Part shown: positions 1 to 12,074 of the stretch, piece by piece
Layout of the letters: every line of letters begins with the position of its first letter
Position numbering within the stretch: position 1 is the first letter of the stretch
Source: Nectonema munidae
Lineage: Eukaryota; Nematomorpha; Nectonematoida; Nectonematidae
Direction of reading: 5' to 3'
Assembly (NCBI GenBank): GCA_030549495.1
Contig: JAUIRK010000673.1
Location: 1,116,001-1,180,000 of the forward strand
Length of the DNA stretch: 64,000 nucleotides
The notes under the pieces: generated by a model
Told to the model about the DNA's origin: nothing
What the model saw: the letters and a program-made list of their open reading frames with translations, nothing else
The model's database searches: none
Position numbers and translations under genes: made by a program

Positions 1-928
1 AGCAAAGGAAACTAAAAGATGTGAAAAGATAAGCTTCAACAATATTTCAAGCATCTGTTGCACACAACACTAGTTGATGAAAAATTCTTTTTGCAAATGT
101 CACAAATCATTGAAGAAAATGGAAAAGAAAAAATTATCTAAAATAAACATTAATGAAAATATTAATAAATGTCTTAAATTTCAAAAAATATATAAAGATT
201 ATAAAATAATAAGAACTTTATTTAAATTTATTAATTAAAAATTAATTATTTAATGATAAATTTAACAACACTAAAACTTGAAACCCTTCGCTTCAAATGG
301 AGACATATGTTACAACTTGCAAGTTATGTTCATTAACTTTTTGTTGTAAATTTTACCTTTTAAAACAAGAAATGCTTTAAAAGATTGGGAAAGTTCATTT
401 TTACCTATTTCTTATAGATTATTTTTTTTATTTTAACACATTTATTTTTAATTATATCATTTTAGTTTTGAAAAAATGTTTGTGTAGATACAATTTTTGA
501 ATAATTCTCTACAAGTGACATTCATAGCCATTCACATTTTGAACGTCCAAAAGTATTTTCCGATCAAGACACTAGAATTGAAGATGGAGAAAACATGCAA
601 ATCAATTTTAATAATTTACAGGCCCGTGTTAACAAATGAGGTTTAAAACAAAAAGTAAGTGTAAAAGGAAAGGAATCTCACAAAGTTCCTTTTATGGTAT
701 TCCTTATTGTAGAAAAGATACACAAATGATTACTTCTAATCTAAGTCAAGGCGCATATCTGATTTTATCTTTTTGCAAAAAGAGATGAGGGGTGCAAAAT
801 ATATTGCTGCCATTTTTTGGTGGTATGAAGTTACGTTACGTGTTCTCGAATTTAAACATTGCTTTAACAGCAAATCGAAATTGGAGGATATGGAGCCCCT
901 TTACCTTCATGTAAATCTATGTATAAAA
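1..928. other. AT-rich flank without recognisable gene
   Basis: No convincing reading frame or repeat end is visible. The stretch is AT-rich with short homopolymer runs. Its last five bases before the LTR element (929-933, ATTGC) are the left target duplication of that insertion, so this is the pre-insertion host flank. Confidence 0.6.
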
Positions 929-933
929 ATTGC

Positions 934-1240
934 TGTATTATTCAAATAACCCTTCTTCATTATTATTATTATTATTACTATTATCATCATTTTTGTTTAT
1001 AAACTTACACATAATATCTTTTCATTTAACCATAATTATCTGTCATAGTTATATTTATTTTTGTCATTAATTATTTGTCATTAACACTTCTCTGAACATC
1101 ACAATTCTTCTATTTTATTAATATAGACTTTTCTTTTACTATGCAAATTCTTATATATATATATATATGTAGTTATGTCTTTTCACGCGCTATTTGTTGA
1201 ATAAAAGCTCCAGCCTTTCAGATTCTTTCTATTCATCACA
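934..1240 (+). repeat. 5' LTR
   Basis: 307 bases, TG...CA. It contains an (ATT)n run, a (TA)n run near 1154-1167 that could serve as a TATA-like region, and AATAAA at 1200-1205 as the likely polyadenylation signal. It matches 4806-5099 almost base for base apart from a 13-base indel. Confidence 0.95.
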
Positions 1241-1264
1241 ATTTTATTCAACATCCAACCCTTT

Positions 1265-4200
1265 ATGGAAAAAGCCGTCAGACCAAAGGAGTTCAACGTT
1301 CTCCCTAACGAAGAACAAAGTGGAAAATTATGGAAGCACTGGTTTAGAGGATTCACTTATTACCTTGACTGTTTGAAGGATCACAGTCCCAACAAGCTTG
1401 AACTTCTCATCATTCACTTGGGACCTGACGTTGCTGAAAGCATACAAAAAGCGTCAAGTTATGAGATGGCAATAAAGCAACTGGAAAGTGCATACGTCAA
1501 AGTTCCTAACGAAGTTCATGCAAGGCACCTCCTCTCAACGCGCTTTCAATCAAGTGACGAGACCGTCGACTCTTTCTTTCAATCCTTGAAGGTGTTATCC
1601 ATGAATTGCGAATTCAAAGAAGTAACTGCCGATCAGCACAAAGATCTTTTCATAAGAGATTCTCTCATCTCTGGATTGAGGAACAGTGCTATTCGAACCA
1701 GACTTCTTGAAAACACGAAACTTGATCTTAACACCGCAGTCAACCAAGCTAGAGCTATGGAGCAAGCTTTAAGCCAAAGCGAAAGCTACGCGTCCAATAC
1801 CCTAACGCTTGCTGCAACCGCAAACGAGAACCAACCTGATGAACTCTCAACCCGTCAAAATCGCGAAGCGTCAGAGATGGATAGTTGTTCTTCCTTTTTA
1901 AAATCTTCAATTAATGGAAATTGCTACTTCTGTGGAGGTAAAAGACACCCTAGAAACTCTAGAGAGTTGTGTCCTGCCAAGCGTCATACCTGCTTCAAGT
2001 GTGGTAAACTTGGACATTTCTCCAAAGTTTGTCGATCTGCAAGGAAAAACGTTTCAAACATCAATGAAACGTCGAAGAAATCCAGCTGGAAAAGCATCGT
2101 TCTTCTCAACGGCTCTAAATGTCAAGTACTCGTCGACACTGGGAGCACCGACAACTTCTTGGACAAAGATACTGCTCGTCGACTGAATTTGAAGCTATAT
2201 CCCTGCAAAGAAAAGGGCAGCATGGCTTCTAGCAAGTTCAAAATGCAGGTTATGGGAAGAACTCGTGCTCAATTGCAAATTCAAAATAAAGTCTACGATA
2301 ATGTGGAGTTCTTGATTTTACCTAACTTGTGGAAAGAGGTCATCTTGGGAATTAGTTTTCTCAAAAGACATAAAGACATCACCATTGAATTCCGTGGAAA
2401 AGAACCTTCTTTGGATTTCCAATATCACAGTGGAAACCTTGAAGCTCGTCATACATGTGCCACAAAGAACTCGAATGAAGTGAAACTTTTTAGATTCTTG
2501 TCAGCTAATTGTCGACCTCAGATAACAAGAACTAGAAAGTTCAGTGAAGATGATCAGCGATTTATACGAAGTGAAGTCCAGAGAATGCTGAAAGCTGGAG
2601 TTATTGAAGAATCCAATTCTCCATGGCGAGCTCAAGTTGTCCTTGTTCCCAAAACCGCCGGAAGGAAGAGAATGGTAGTTGACTTCTCACGCACGATAAA
2701 TAAGTTTACCTTAGCTGACGCCTATCCTTTGCCTGATGTAAATGAATTGGCACATAAAGTAGCCAAATTCAAATACTTCAGTTTAATTGATCTTTCCGAA
2801 GCTTATTATCAAGTGGAACTGGGAAAAGACGAGCGAATGTACACTGGGTTTGAAGCTGAGGATAGACTTTATCAATTCACGAAAATTCCGATGGGAGTAA
2901 CCAATGGGGCCTCTGCATTTCAGCGATACATCAATAACTTTATTTCGTTAAATAAACTTAGTGATACTTTTTCTTACATAGACGATGTAATAATCTATGG
3001 GAAGACTTTGGAGCAACACGATCGCAATCTAAAGTCTTTTCTTAACGCAGCCAATTCCTATCAACTAAACATCAATTGGAGCAAAAGTAAGCAAGGACTC
3101 GCATCTATCAAGTTTCTTGGGTATGAGATTGGTGATGGGGAGCTAAGGCCTGACAAGGATCGCATCAAACCTCTGACAGAAATGCCAATACCGCGAAGTT
3201 CTGCTGAATTGAAAAGAATGATGGGATTCTTCTCATATTACGCCAAATGGATTTCCAATTACTCCACGAAAGTTCAATCTCTAACAAAAGTGACCTCCTT
3301 TCCTCTAACCAACAGTCAAATAAAAGTAATTCACTCTCTCAAAGAAGAAATTGGTAGATCTGCTTTACACGCAACCAAGAGTGGTGTGCCATTCGTTGTG
3401 GAAACAGACGCTTCAGAGAAGACAATCGCCGCCTCACTCTTGCAAAATGGAAGGCCTGTAGCATTCTTTTCCAAAACTCTTAATCTAGCAGAAACCAAAG
3501 CACACATCGTGGAGAAAGAAGCTTACGCCATCATCGCATCGGTACGACACTGGAAGCACTTCCTAATTGGACAACACTTTACCGTAGTGACGGACCAGAA
3601 AGCAGTTTCCTGCATTTTTAGCCATAATGGCAAGAACAAAATCAAAAACGACAAGATGCTTCGCTGGCGTTTGGAGTTAGCTTCATATTCCTTTGACATC
3701 AAGTATCGACCTGGAATCGACAATTTATCTGCAGATGCGTTATCAGGTGCATGTTCAATTTCAAAAGACTCGACGAAGCTAAAAGAGCTGCATGACTCAC
3801 TGATCCATCCTGGAGTGCGAAGAATGAGTCACTTTGTCAGAGAAAAGAACCTACCCTTTTCAATGGACGAAATAAAAGTGATGACAAAGAACTGCCAAGT
3901 CTGTTGTAAATGCAAACCAAGATTCTTCAATTCTTACGGAGACCACATGGTAAAGTCTACAAAACCATTTGATAGACTATCTATCGACTTCAAAGGTCCT
4001 TTGCCATCAGAAACCAAGAACAAGTACATTCTCACTATCATTGACGAGTATTCTAGATTTCCATTTGCTTTTCCTTGCAAGGATACGACGTCAACTACGG
4101 TAATAAAATGTTTGCAAGAAGTTTTCGCAATCTTTGGACTACCTAAATATGTACACTCAGATCGCGGAAGCTCATTTTTATCGAGTGAACTTAAAACTTT

Positions 4201-4573
4201 TCTTTTAAGTAAAGGCGTAGCCTCGACTTTCACAACAGCTTATAATCCTCAAGGCAATTCTCAATTCGAAAGATACAACGGAATTATCTGGAAAACCGTC
4301 ACTTTAGCAACAGAGACTCAAGGACTGCCCATCGAAAAATGGGAAGACGTTCTTCCAGATTGCTTGAATGCACTCCGAAAACTTCTGAACACATCAACTA
4401 ATGAAACTCCGCATGAAAGATTATTTAAGTTTGAAAGAAACAGCGCCAACAATAAAGTTCCAGATTGGCTGTCTAATACAAAAACTGTTTGGATGAAGAA
4501 ATTCCCTATCCCGTCGAAAGCAAAGCCTCAAGTGGAGTTAGTCGAACTTTTGGAAATTAATGCGCAAGGGTAA
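1265..4573 (+). CDS. Gag-Pol polyprotein of Ty3/gypsy retrotransposon
   Basis: 1102 codons with no internal stop. It provides the capsid and the enzymes for copying and integrating the element. Residues 1-215 are Gag-like. Two CCHC-like zinc knuckles follow, a divergent one from about 220 and a canonical one at 243-256 (CFKCGKLGHFSKVC). The aspartic protease has DTG at 291-293. RT carries YIDD at 571-574. RNase H has its first Asp at about 715. The integrase zinc region is near 840-885, and the catalytic core reads D908, D966, E1002 with exactly 35 residues between the last two, as expected for a DDE integrase. Gag and pol share one frame, so no recoding is needed. The frame stops at 4573, but integrase-tail-like sequence (VALKHLAP) continues in another frame to about 4805, which suggests a frameshift that trims the C-terminus. 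The ATG at 1265 is the first after the LTR. Confidence 0.95.
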   Translation: MEKAVRPKEFNVLPNEEQSGKLWKHWFRGFTYYLDCLKDHSPNKLELLIIHLGPDVAESIQKASSYEMAIKQLESAYVKVPNEVHARHLLSTRFQSSDETVDSFFQSLKVLSMNCEFKEVTADQHKDLFIRDSLISGLRNSAIRTRLLENTKLDLNTAVNQARAMEQALSQSESYASNTLTLAATANENQPDELSTRQNREASEMDSCSSFLKSSINGNCYFCGGKRHPRNSRELCPAKRHTCFKCGKLGHFSKVCRSARKNVSNINETSKKSSWKSIVLLNGSKCQVLVDTGSTDNFLDKDTARRLNLKLYPCKEKGSMASSKFKMQVMGRTRAQLQIQNKVYDNVEFLILPNLWKEVILGISFLKRHKDITIEFRGKEPSLDFQYHSGNLEARHTCATKNSNEVKLFRFLSANCRPQITRTRKFSEDDQRFIRSEVQRMLKAGVIEESNSPWRAQVVLVPKTAGRKRMVVDFSRTINKFTLADAYPLPDVNELAHKVAKFKYFSLIDLSEAYYQVELGKDERMYTGFEAEDRLYQFTKIPMGVTNGASAFQRYINNFISLNKLSDTFSYIDDVIIYGKTLEQHDRNLKSFLNAANSYQLNINWSKSKQGLASIKFLGYEIGDGELRPDKDRIKPLTEMPIPRSSAELKRMMGFFSYYAKWISNYSTKVQSLTKVTSFPLTNSQIKVIHSLKEEIGRSALHATKSGVPFVVETDASEKTIAASLLQNGRPVAFFSKTLNLAETKAHIVEKEAYAIIASVRHWKHFLIGQHFTVVTDQKAVSCIFSHNGKNKIKNDKMLRWRLELASYSFDIKYRPGIDNLSADALSGACSISKDSTKLKELHDSLIHPGVRRMSHFVREKNLPFSMDEIKVMTKNCQVCCKCKPRFFNSYGDHMVKSTKPFDRLSIDFKGPLPSETKNKYILTIIDEYSRFPFAFPCKDTTSTTVIKCLQEVFAIFGLPKYVHSDRGSSFLSSELKTFLLSKGVASTFTTAYNPQGNSQFERYNGIIWKTVTLATETQGLPIEKWEDVLPDCLNALRKLLNTSTNETPHERLFKFERNSANNKVPDWLSNTKTVWMKKFPIPSKAKPQVELVELLEINAQG

Positions 4574-4805
4574 AATCGCAAAATGGGAAGGAGAACACCG
4601 TGGCTCTCAAGCATCTTGCCCCCAACCAAACTGAAAAGGAATTAGAAGAAACCTCTTGCTCTGAATACACTAAGGATCCTTCTCCAAACGAAGAACCCAG
4701 CAACGGTGAAGAATCAAGTGGAAGCACCACACCTAAGAAGATCAACAAGGGAACGAAAGCCTGTCAAGAAATATGGCATAGACAATTCCCATTAGTGCGG
4801 AAGAT
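4574..4805 (+). pseudogene. Out-of-frame integrase C-terminal tail
   Basis: After the gag-pol stop, the frame starting near 4585 reads an acidic, Ser/Pro-rich tail beginning NTVALKHLAP. This resembles the end of gypsy integrases, which often carry a short beta-strand module followed by (S/R)LAP. The frame change lies between about 4555 and 4600. The alternative is that the real protein ends at 4573 and this is 3' leader. It runs up to the 3' LTR at 4806. Confidence 0.6.
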
Positions 4806-5099
4806 TGTATTATTCAAATAACCCTTCTTCATTATTATTATTATTATTACTATTATCATCATTTTTGTTTATAAACTTACACATAATATCTTTTCATTTA
4901 ACCATAGTTATATTTATTTTTGTCATTAATTATTTGTCATTAACACTTCTCTGAACATCACAATTCTTCTATTTTATTAATATAGACTTTTCTTTTACTA
5001 TGCAAATTCTTATATATATATATATATGTAGTTATGTCTTTTCACGCGCTATTTGTTGAATAAAAGCTTCAGCCTTTCAGATTCTTTCTATTCATCACA
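4806..5099 (+). repeat. 3' LTR
   Basis: 294 bases, same TG...CA ends and internal order as the 5' LTR. The polyadenylation signal AATAAA is retained. It is followed directly by the ATTGC target duplicate. Confidence 0.95.
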
Positions 5100-5104
5100 A
5101 TTGC

Positions 5105-7261
5105 ATACCAAGAAAATAAAATAATAGTGGTGTGGAATCACAATAAATCAGATTTTGACATATCAAAGCAGAACTAAAATGAGTTGTAAAAATTGAGGTG
5201 GCCCTAATTTCATGGGCATTCTCTGCAATGATGAAAAATGCATGGAAACTATATATAAAAGTAACAAAGAATTGAAAACAAACCGAGAATAAATTTGATT
5301 CAATTGATCATTGTACTTGGCAAGGAAAGAAGAGTACTATTTTGTCTTTTGTAGTAAGAGAGATAGAGGGCAGGCACTTCTATTCTTTTCGATTTTTTTG
5401 TCAACATTTGGCAATTTATAATGATAAATTATGAAAGTAAAGATTTAGAGAATGCAGTCGAGCCGGCTAATTTATTTGTGACAGGTGCCAAACACCATTC
5501 ATCTCCAATGCTTCTAAATGTATTTCACCAATCAAAAAATATAGTTTATTAAAATAACTTTTAACATGTTCGTAACGTTGTTTCCGATGGGGGACAAATG
5601 ATCCCTATTCAAAACTTCCATTTGAGGGAATTTTTTAAAAATTTTTAAATAGAAATGTAAAGTTATTCACCCTAAGAACAATTTTTATAAAAATAAATTA
5701 TGATTTTTAATAAACAGTTATCTTCAAGTCTAGTCCATGAAGTAGTCAGATTTTCTTAAATAAATGAGCACAAGCAAAGTATAGAAGGGAGAAAAAGAGG
5801 ATACAAAAAATAAAAATGATAGTAAAAAATCTGGTTATAACGAATTACCATGGATGGAGGAGGGGGGGGGGGGTAAATTTTAGTTCGTTATATCGGAATT
5901 TCATTATATCAGGAAGGACATAAAAGAGGCAAAAAATTGTAAATAAAATATCTTTTATTTAAATACAAACACTTTATATCATTCATGGTGTAAAAAGCAT
6001 ACGTTACACACATGTAAATTATATTTATACACTGTCGTAAATAAAATATACAAGCACAAATTAAGTCTGTGTTCGGCTATTTTTCAACACTATAGCGCCT
6101 AATCATAATATTACCTTTTAACTCCGCAATACGATGGAAATAAAGTTAATCAAACCCATTGGTAGCATAGTCTTTTAAACATGTGAGAACATCTAACACA
6201 TGAGTAAACTTTCGTAGTCTGTGGTATTCGAAATGTCCTTATAACTTCAATGTATATCACTTTCAATTTAAATGTAAAAATGCTTGCCAAACATTTTTTA
6301 AAGTTGTTTATTTATTATCATCCCAACATACAAGAAAAATATTTAAGTCATATAAAAAATAAGCCTGAACTTTTGATATTATTCAATGTAAAAGTAGAGT
6401 GGACTGTTTCAATAGAATGGCAAGAGAATTTTATACTTCTTATAAACTTAGTAGGTATTAGACTATGGCAGTATATCCAAATTACATGGACATAGCAGCC
6501 TTCAACACCTTAGTTATAAACATAATTGTAAGAATGCATATCCTTCAGAGTAGACAAAAAAAGTTTTTTTTTGAAAATGTTATCTAGTAAACTTAGTGAG
6601 ATATCTATACGGATTTGTGCTAGCAAACTTTTTTGTATAATTTGTTACATCAAATTAAAATTAGTTTCTTTGAATACTAGTACATATTTTTTTTTACTTA
6701 AAAAAATTCTTGTTGCCAAAATTTTATATAAAATTAATTCGGGCTTCTTTGTTGAAAAATAAAACTAAAGGAAAAAAATATATAATAAAAATTTTCTACT
6801 TTTTCAGCAATCTTATTATTATTATCCATAAAGCTAAATTTTCACTATACAAAACAATATAATCTTTTAAGTTTTATTCTTAGTATACTTTTTCTACAAA
6901 TCTTTATATTTTATATACCATATTTCAATCATGAAAAATTTTGTTAGGAAAAGAATATTTTGGATTAATTTATTTGAAAAAAATTTTTTGTCAAGAAAAA
7001 CAGCATAATGTATAAAAAATTTAGATTATATATTTGAAAAATAATAAAATTCAGTAAAATAAATCATTTGAAGTTAAAACCATAATAAATCTTGTGAAGA
7101 GTTCATCTTTTTTGATACAAGGTGGACATTCAAACAAAATTTTGATGAAGTATAAAATAGATATAATCTTGTTGTTATCAAATTATTATTTGTGATAAAA
7201 TTATTTATTCTGAGTACAGAACATTTAAGATCTTTTTTTTTGGGTCTCACACTTATTTCAC
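5105..7261. other. Intergenic AT-rich DNA with a poly-G tract and possible pogo-type MITE end
   Basis: No gene recognised. A run of 12 G lies at 5862-5873. Around 5834-5920 the phrases TTATAACGAATTACC and TTCGTTATATCGG resemble the ends of pogo/Tigger-type DNA transposons, but I could not define two clean termini. Short open frames at 6250-6762 are low-complexity AT-rich translations without family resemblance. Confidence 0.4.
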
Positions 7262-8345
7262 ATGATTAACCCAAAACGTGCACGTCACGATGATACCCCT
7301 AACCTTACCTCTACCCAATTAATAGCAAATCTCTTCAATGAATTCATAGCAAATTCCTCTCTAAATGCAGAAGACCTTACCCTCCTTAATAATCTAAAAT
7401 ATGAAGTAACTCTTGCTCACTCCAACAAAATTGAACAACTCTCTCATACTCACCACCCACATACCCCACTTTGCCTCTCATTATTTACATACGCACAAGT
7501 CTCATCCATAACCATACCTAGCTTATCCAACAACATTCAGGATAGACAAAAACCCTCTCCTCCACCTAAGTCTAAGTCATCTCTAAATAGTGAGCTTACT
7601 CTAAAAATAGCCCCCCCCCCCCTACTCCCTCTGACTCTAAAGCCGAGAAAGCTGCCTTCCGACAAAAAATAGTCAAAAACTTAGAAACCAATAAAAACAA
7701 ACTTACCATCTTTAATACACGGTCTTCAAATAGTGGCACTATTTATTTCCAATTCTCTAAACCTGAAGAAAAAGCACTAGCACATCAAACTCTCCACAAT
7801 AACGGCATTAAATCCGAAGATTTACCTATCCTCAAACCCCGCTTCCTACTTAGAAGCATACCTATAACCACACCACTTTCTTCTCTCTCCGAAATCATTG
7901 CTAACCAAAACTTAAACCTAAAAAATATTGGCACCCTTAATACAGTACGCCAAGCCGGTAACACAGGAACCTTCTCTTATAGTGCTATATTAGAACCTAG
8001 CAACCCTAACATTTTTAAACATCTACTTAATTCTCCTATACTCTTTGTTGACCATCACATTCTCACTCTAACCTTAGCAAAACCATTACATCGCCAATGC
8101 CAGAATTGTCTAAAACACAATCACTCAACGAACAAATGCAAAGCTGCATCACCAAATTGCGATCAATGCGGATATCGAGGCCACTCTATATCGGAATGCA
8201 TCTTCAAAAATGATTCCACAAAACTCTCATGCTTTAATTGTCACAATCACCACAACGCGACATCCAAACATTGCGAATTCCAAATTAAACACACACAACA
8301 CATCCAAAATCAACATAACCTTCTAATAAGCAAATTCCTATGCTA
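7262..8345 (+). pseudogene. LINE ORF1, zinc-knuckle nucleic-acid-binding protein, frameshifted
   Basis: The first part (7262-7672) opens with ATG and is Ser/Thr/Pro-rich. A run of 12 C at 7611-7622 coincides with a frame change, after which the protein continues in the neighbouring frame to the TAA at 8343-8345. The continuation carries three zinc-knuckle-like motifs in a row near 8098-8275: CQNCLKHNHSTNKC, then CDQCGYRGHSISEC, then one starting CFNC. This is the usual ORF1 of I- and Jockey-like LINEs, which packages element RNA. Slippage in the C run is the obvious cause of the break; restoring frame was not attempted. The stop overlaps the ORF2 start (ATGCTAA). Confidence 0.8.
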
Positions 8346-11300
8346 AATTTTCTCCACATTAACCTCAACGACTCTAATGCCGCTTGGACAAACCTATATA
8401 ACATTCTAATTTCAAACTTTTTTGATGTAATATCTATTAACGAACCATATCCAAACCTCTCTTTTATTATACCAAATTATTTACTATAAAACACGTCACC
8501 TTTATCCTGTTATTCAGCATGCATCTACATAAAATCAACCGTTCACCACACACCATTACCACGATTCTCTTCCAACAATTTTTACTTTGTTCTTGTTCAC
8601 ACCAAACCTTACCCTCTTCTTTTCGCAACTCTTTACTCTCCTCCCTCACACCCAATAGCCATCCCCTCTGATTTCTCCCAATCACTAACACTTGCAACAT
8701 TCACACCCCCGTCTACATGTCATTTAATTATCTCAACTGATTGCAACGCTCGATCACACATCTGGGACCACAAAGAAAACCCACGAGGACAACAAGTCAT
8801 CAATTTCTTATGTTCGAACAACCTATATCTCGCTGACAAATCTAAAAACCCTACATACCAACGCTCTTGTAACAACGAACAATACACCTCTCACATTGAC
8901 CTCACAATAACCACTTCAAATACTCTCAATCTAATATCCAATTGGTCAATCTCAGACATCCCATCAGCTTCAGATCACGCCTTCATAATATTTCAACTTC
9001 ACATAAACACTACAACCATCAAAAACTTTAACAACATTATAAAAAAGAACACCACTCACTGGCTTACATATCCCAACATTCTCAACAACTCACTCCCTAC
9101 ATTAACATCCCTCTCCTCTCCCACTTACATCGATAAAGCAGCACTATCTCTCAATGATCATGTCTCACATTCCATCTTATCCTCCACTCCTATCAACCCA
9201 TTTCCTAAAAGAAAACATGCCTATTTTTGGACACCCGAGTTAAATGCAATAAAAAACAATCTAAAACGAATTATCAAAACCCTACGAAAATCTCCTACTC
9301 CCTTAATCATCTCAATCCATTCTACTGTTAAAAAAGAATACAAACAGGCAATACTTCAAGCTAAAAAGAACTCATGGGTAAAATTCACCAGCCAACACTC
9401 AAACAACCCATGGAACATCATCAATAGGCTAACTAAAAAGAAAAAACCTTCTATTCTCCCCGAAACAATACTTCCTGCTCATCCGATCATACAACACACT
9501 ACAACCCTCCAGTTTTATCGACAATCTTTCCCCCCGACTCTCCCTCTTCTGATCTCCCCTTTCACCACACAATTCGAGAACACTCTAAAAACATCATTCA
9601 CTCCATCCAAAACCCTATTTTTCCTCCAATCACACTAAATGAATTAAACATAGCAGTAAACGCTCTTAAAACAAATGCCTCATCTAGCTACGACCATATC
9701 TCACCCAAACATATTAAAAAATCAATACACATTCTAAACAAACATTTACTCCTTATTTTCAATGCATGCCTTACTCATTCACATTTCCCCAATGTTTGGA
9801 AAATTGGCAAACGCATACTCATTCCTAAACCCAATAAAGATTCAAGCCTCATTCAAAATTGGCGACCTATCACTCTACTACCCATACTAAGCAAACTTTT
9901 CGAAAAAATCATTCGCAAACGTCTAGTCCACTACATCCTATCCCGCAACCTCATTCATCACACGCAATTTGCATACTTTCCCAACAAAAATACGGAAACA
10001 GCACTATCGCGTCTAACCACCTACCTTGACTCTTCTCTTTCTACTCAGAAAATTTCTTCTACAATCTTCTTAGACATAAACAACGCTTTCAACTCAGCCT
10101 GGCATCCTGCCATCATCACTAACCTTGCACACAAATCATTTCTTCCTTACATCATCAAATTTATAAGCTCATACCTTTCAAACCGCTGTCTCATTTTCCG
10201 ACATCGCGCTTCCCTTTGCATCCATAAGCTAACCCTCTAGACTCCCCAAAGAGGATGTCTTTCTGATATCCACTGGCTAGTTCTCATAGACCCGCTTCTC
10301 AATCTAATGCACACCAACACTGATTTCTCCCAATGTTTTTCAGACGACATATTATTCACCTTCACCAGTAACTCTAAACAAGAAAATCTTACCAAATCCT
10401 CTTCATTTCTACTAAGGCTACAAGAAAGAGCAAACACACATAAGATATTCTTTAACTCCAGCAAAACAAACCTCATTCACTTTACACGCAGACGCATAGA
10501 ACATTTACCCCTTCATTTAAATACCTCTACTTCTATAACTGCATCAAAGACTATCAAATATCTAGGACTAAACCTTCAGTCCAACCTAAAATTTTCAATA
10601 CACTTTAAAAAAATACACCAAAAACTCTCAGTCACCCTTTTTTCACTTAAAAGCGCTATCTCTTATAAATGGGGCCTCCGTCCCAAACACACCAAATACA
10701 TATACATATCCTTAATCCTACCAGTAATTCAATACGGAATTCTTTCCTGGGGCATCTCCTTAAAACACCCCAGAACCATACATTTTCTTAACAAGATACA
10801 CCGTCTCTGTCTACTTTGCATCACCAACGCATATCGTACTACTTCCACACAATGCCTAGAAATTCTAACTAACACCTTACCATTACAACTTCAACTTAAA
10901 AAAACTATTATTAAGCGCTTCATCTTGACATACAACAACTTAATTCCCCCATTTCATCCGATCACACCCCACCACAATACTCCATCCTATTCTTTCTACT
11001 CACATCTATTAGCAAAATACGCTCCAAATATTGCTAACTACCTAGTTCATCCCTCGATACACCCATCTCTTTTAACTCACCCATCTGCACAAAACCCTCT
11101 CAAAACATCCATATTCAAAAACAAATTTTTTGCAAAACAATCAATTTCATACCTTCGCTCTACTTCTTCACCAACCTCCCTACGCATCTTCACAGACGCC
11201 TCATAGAAGTCCCTAAGTACCTCCTTTGCTTACGCCTTCTTCAAAGGCTCTTCCACTAGCCCCTTTTACATCCATCGATCCCAATTAAATCCTCTACTCT

Positions 11301-12074
11301 CAATCCTCGAATGCGAAATCTTTAGCCTTTTACACGCCTGCACTACGATCACTAACAACATTAATCACTTTCTTCCCCACTTTACTACCATCCATTTCTA
11401 TACCGATGCACAAAACATAATCCACGATCTCTCTCTATCACACAACATCCCATTTCCCTCCTTTCAACTCGCCTCCTTCCTAATCAATCTTACAAAACAT
11501 TTCCACATACACCTATGTTGGTGCCCTGCTCATCTAAACATACCAGAAAACTCCCTCGTAGACTACTTAGCCTCAAACTTACACCTAACCTCCCACATTC
11601 CTCTCAACTCCCTACCACTCAAAACCTTTCTAACACACATTCACTTATCCACTCTAGAAGAATGGCAGATGTCCATATCTTCATCTCAAAATGCACTAAT
11701 CTCCTCTTTACCACACATCAGAACAATTCACACAACTTTCAAAAACAAAAATTTACACCACCTCGTTCAACCATTCGTTGGCTATCAGGCCATTGCCCAT
11801 GCAAAGCATATCTTTTCCGAATTAAAGTAAGCGAAAATCCATACTGTCGTTTCGGATGCGACACAATAGAAACGCCATCCACCTCATATTCACATGTCAA
11901 ATCTTCTCTTATCATCACCAAGATCTTCTATTTCGCTGCCTTTCTTTACTTAACAGATCTCCAACAACACTCTCAGATCTTCTGTTACACCCAACACTAC
12001 TAAAATCCCTAGCAACCCTCATTGACACCATTGAAACAACTCTCACCTCCGTTGATAACCCTATAACAAACTAA
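8340..12074 (+). pseudogene. LINE ORF2: endonuclease, reverse transcriptase, RNase H (broken)
   Basis: ATG at 8340 overlaps the ORF1 stop. An AP-type endonuclease region runs to about 9000 (phrases DCNARSHIWDHKE and SDHAFIIF). The RT follows from about 9600, with LLPILSKLFEKII, LDINNAFNSAW and the catalytic FSDDILF near 10340. RNase H lies near 11180-11560, with TDAS, LECEIFSLLHA, FYTDAQN and WCPAHLNIPENSLVDYLA giving the expected acidic residues and His. A Cys/His-rich C-terminus (CRFGC) comes near 11850. Reading frame changes and stops at several places (for example about 8487, 9640, 10240, 11204) make it nonfunctional. Longest surviving piece: 10307-11206. Confidence 0.85.

Larger units (their letters stand above)
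934..5099 (+). mobile_element. Ty3/gypsy-type LTR retrotransposon, nearly intact
   Basis: Two LTRs (934-1240 and 4806-5099), each starting TG and ending CA, flank a single gag-pol frame. The 5-bp direct repeat ATTGC sits just outside both ends (929-933 and 5100-5104) and marks the insertion. By eye the LTRs differ by one transition (CTCC versus CTTC near 1209 and 5069) and a 13-base indel near 1033, so the insertion looks recent. The order protease, RT, RNase H, integrase is that of Metaviridae (Ty3/gypsy). No env-like frame follows pol. Only 24 bases separate the LTR from the first ATG. I see no primer-binding site starting TGG and only a weak purine tract before the 3' LTR, so priming is unexplained. 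Confidence 0.95.

Noticed and set aside
6250..6762. Two short open frames as small genes
   Set aside because: Composition is that of random AT-rich DNA, with no motifs and no splice or poly(A) context.
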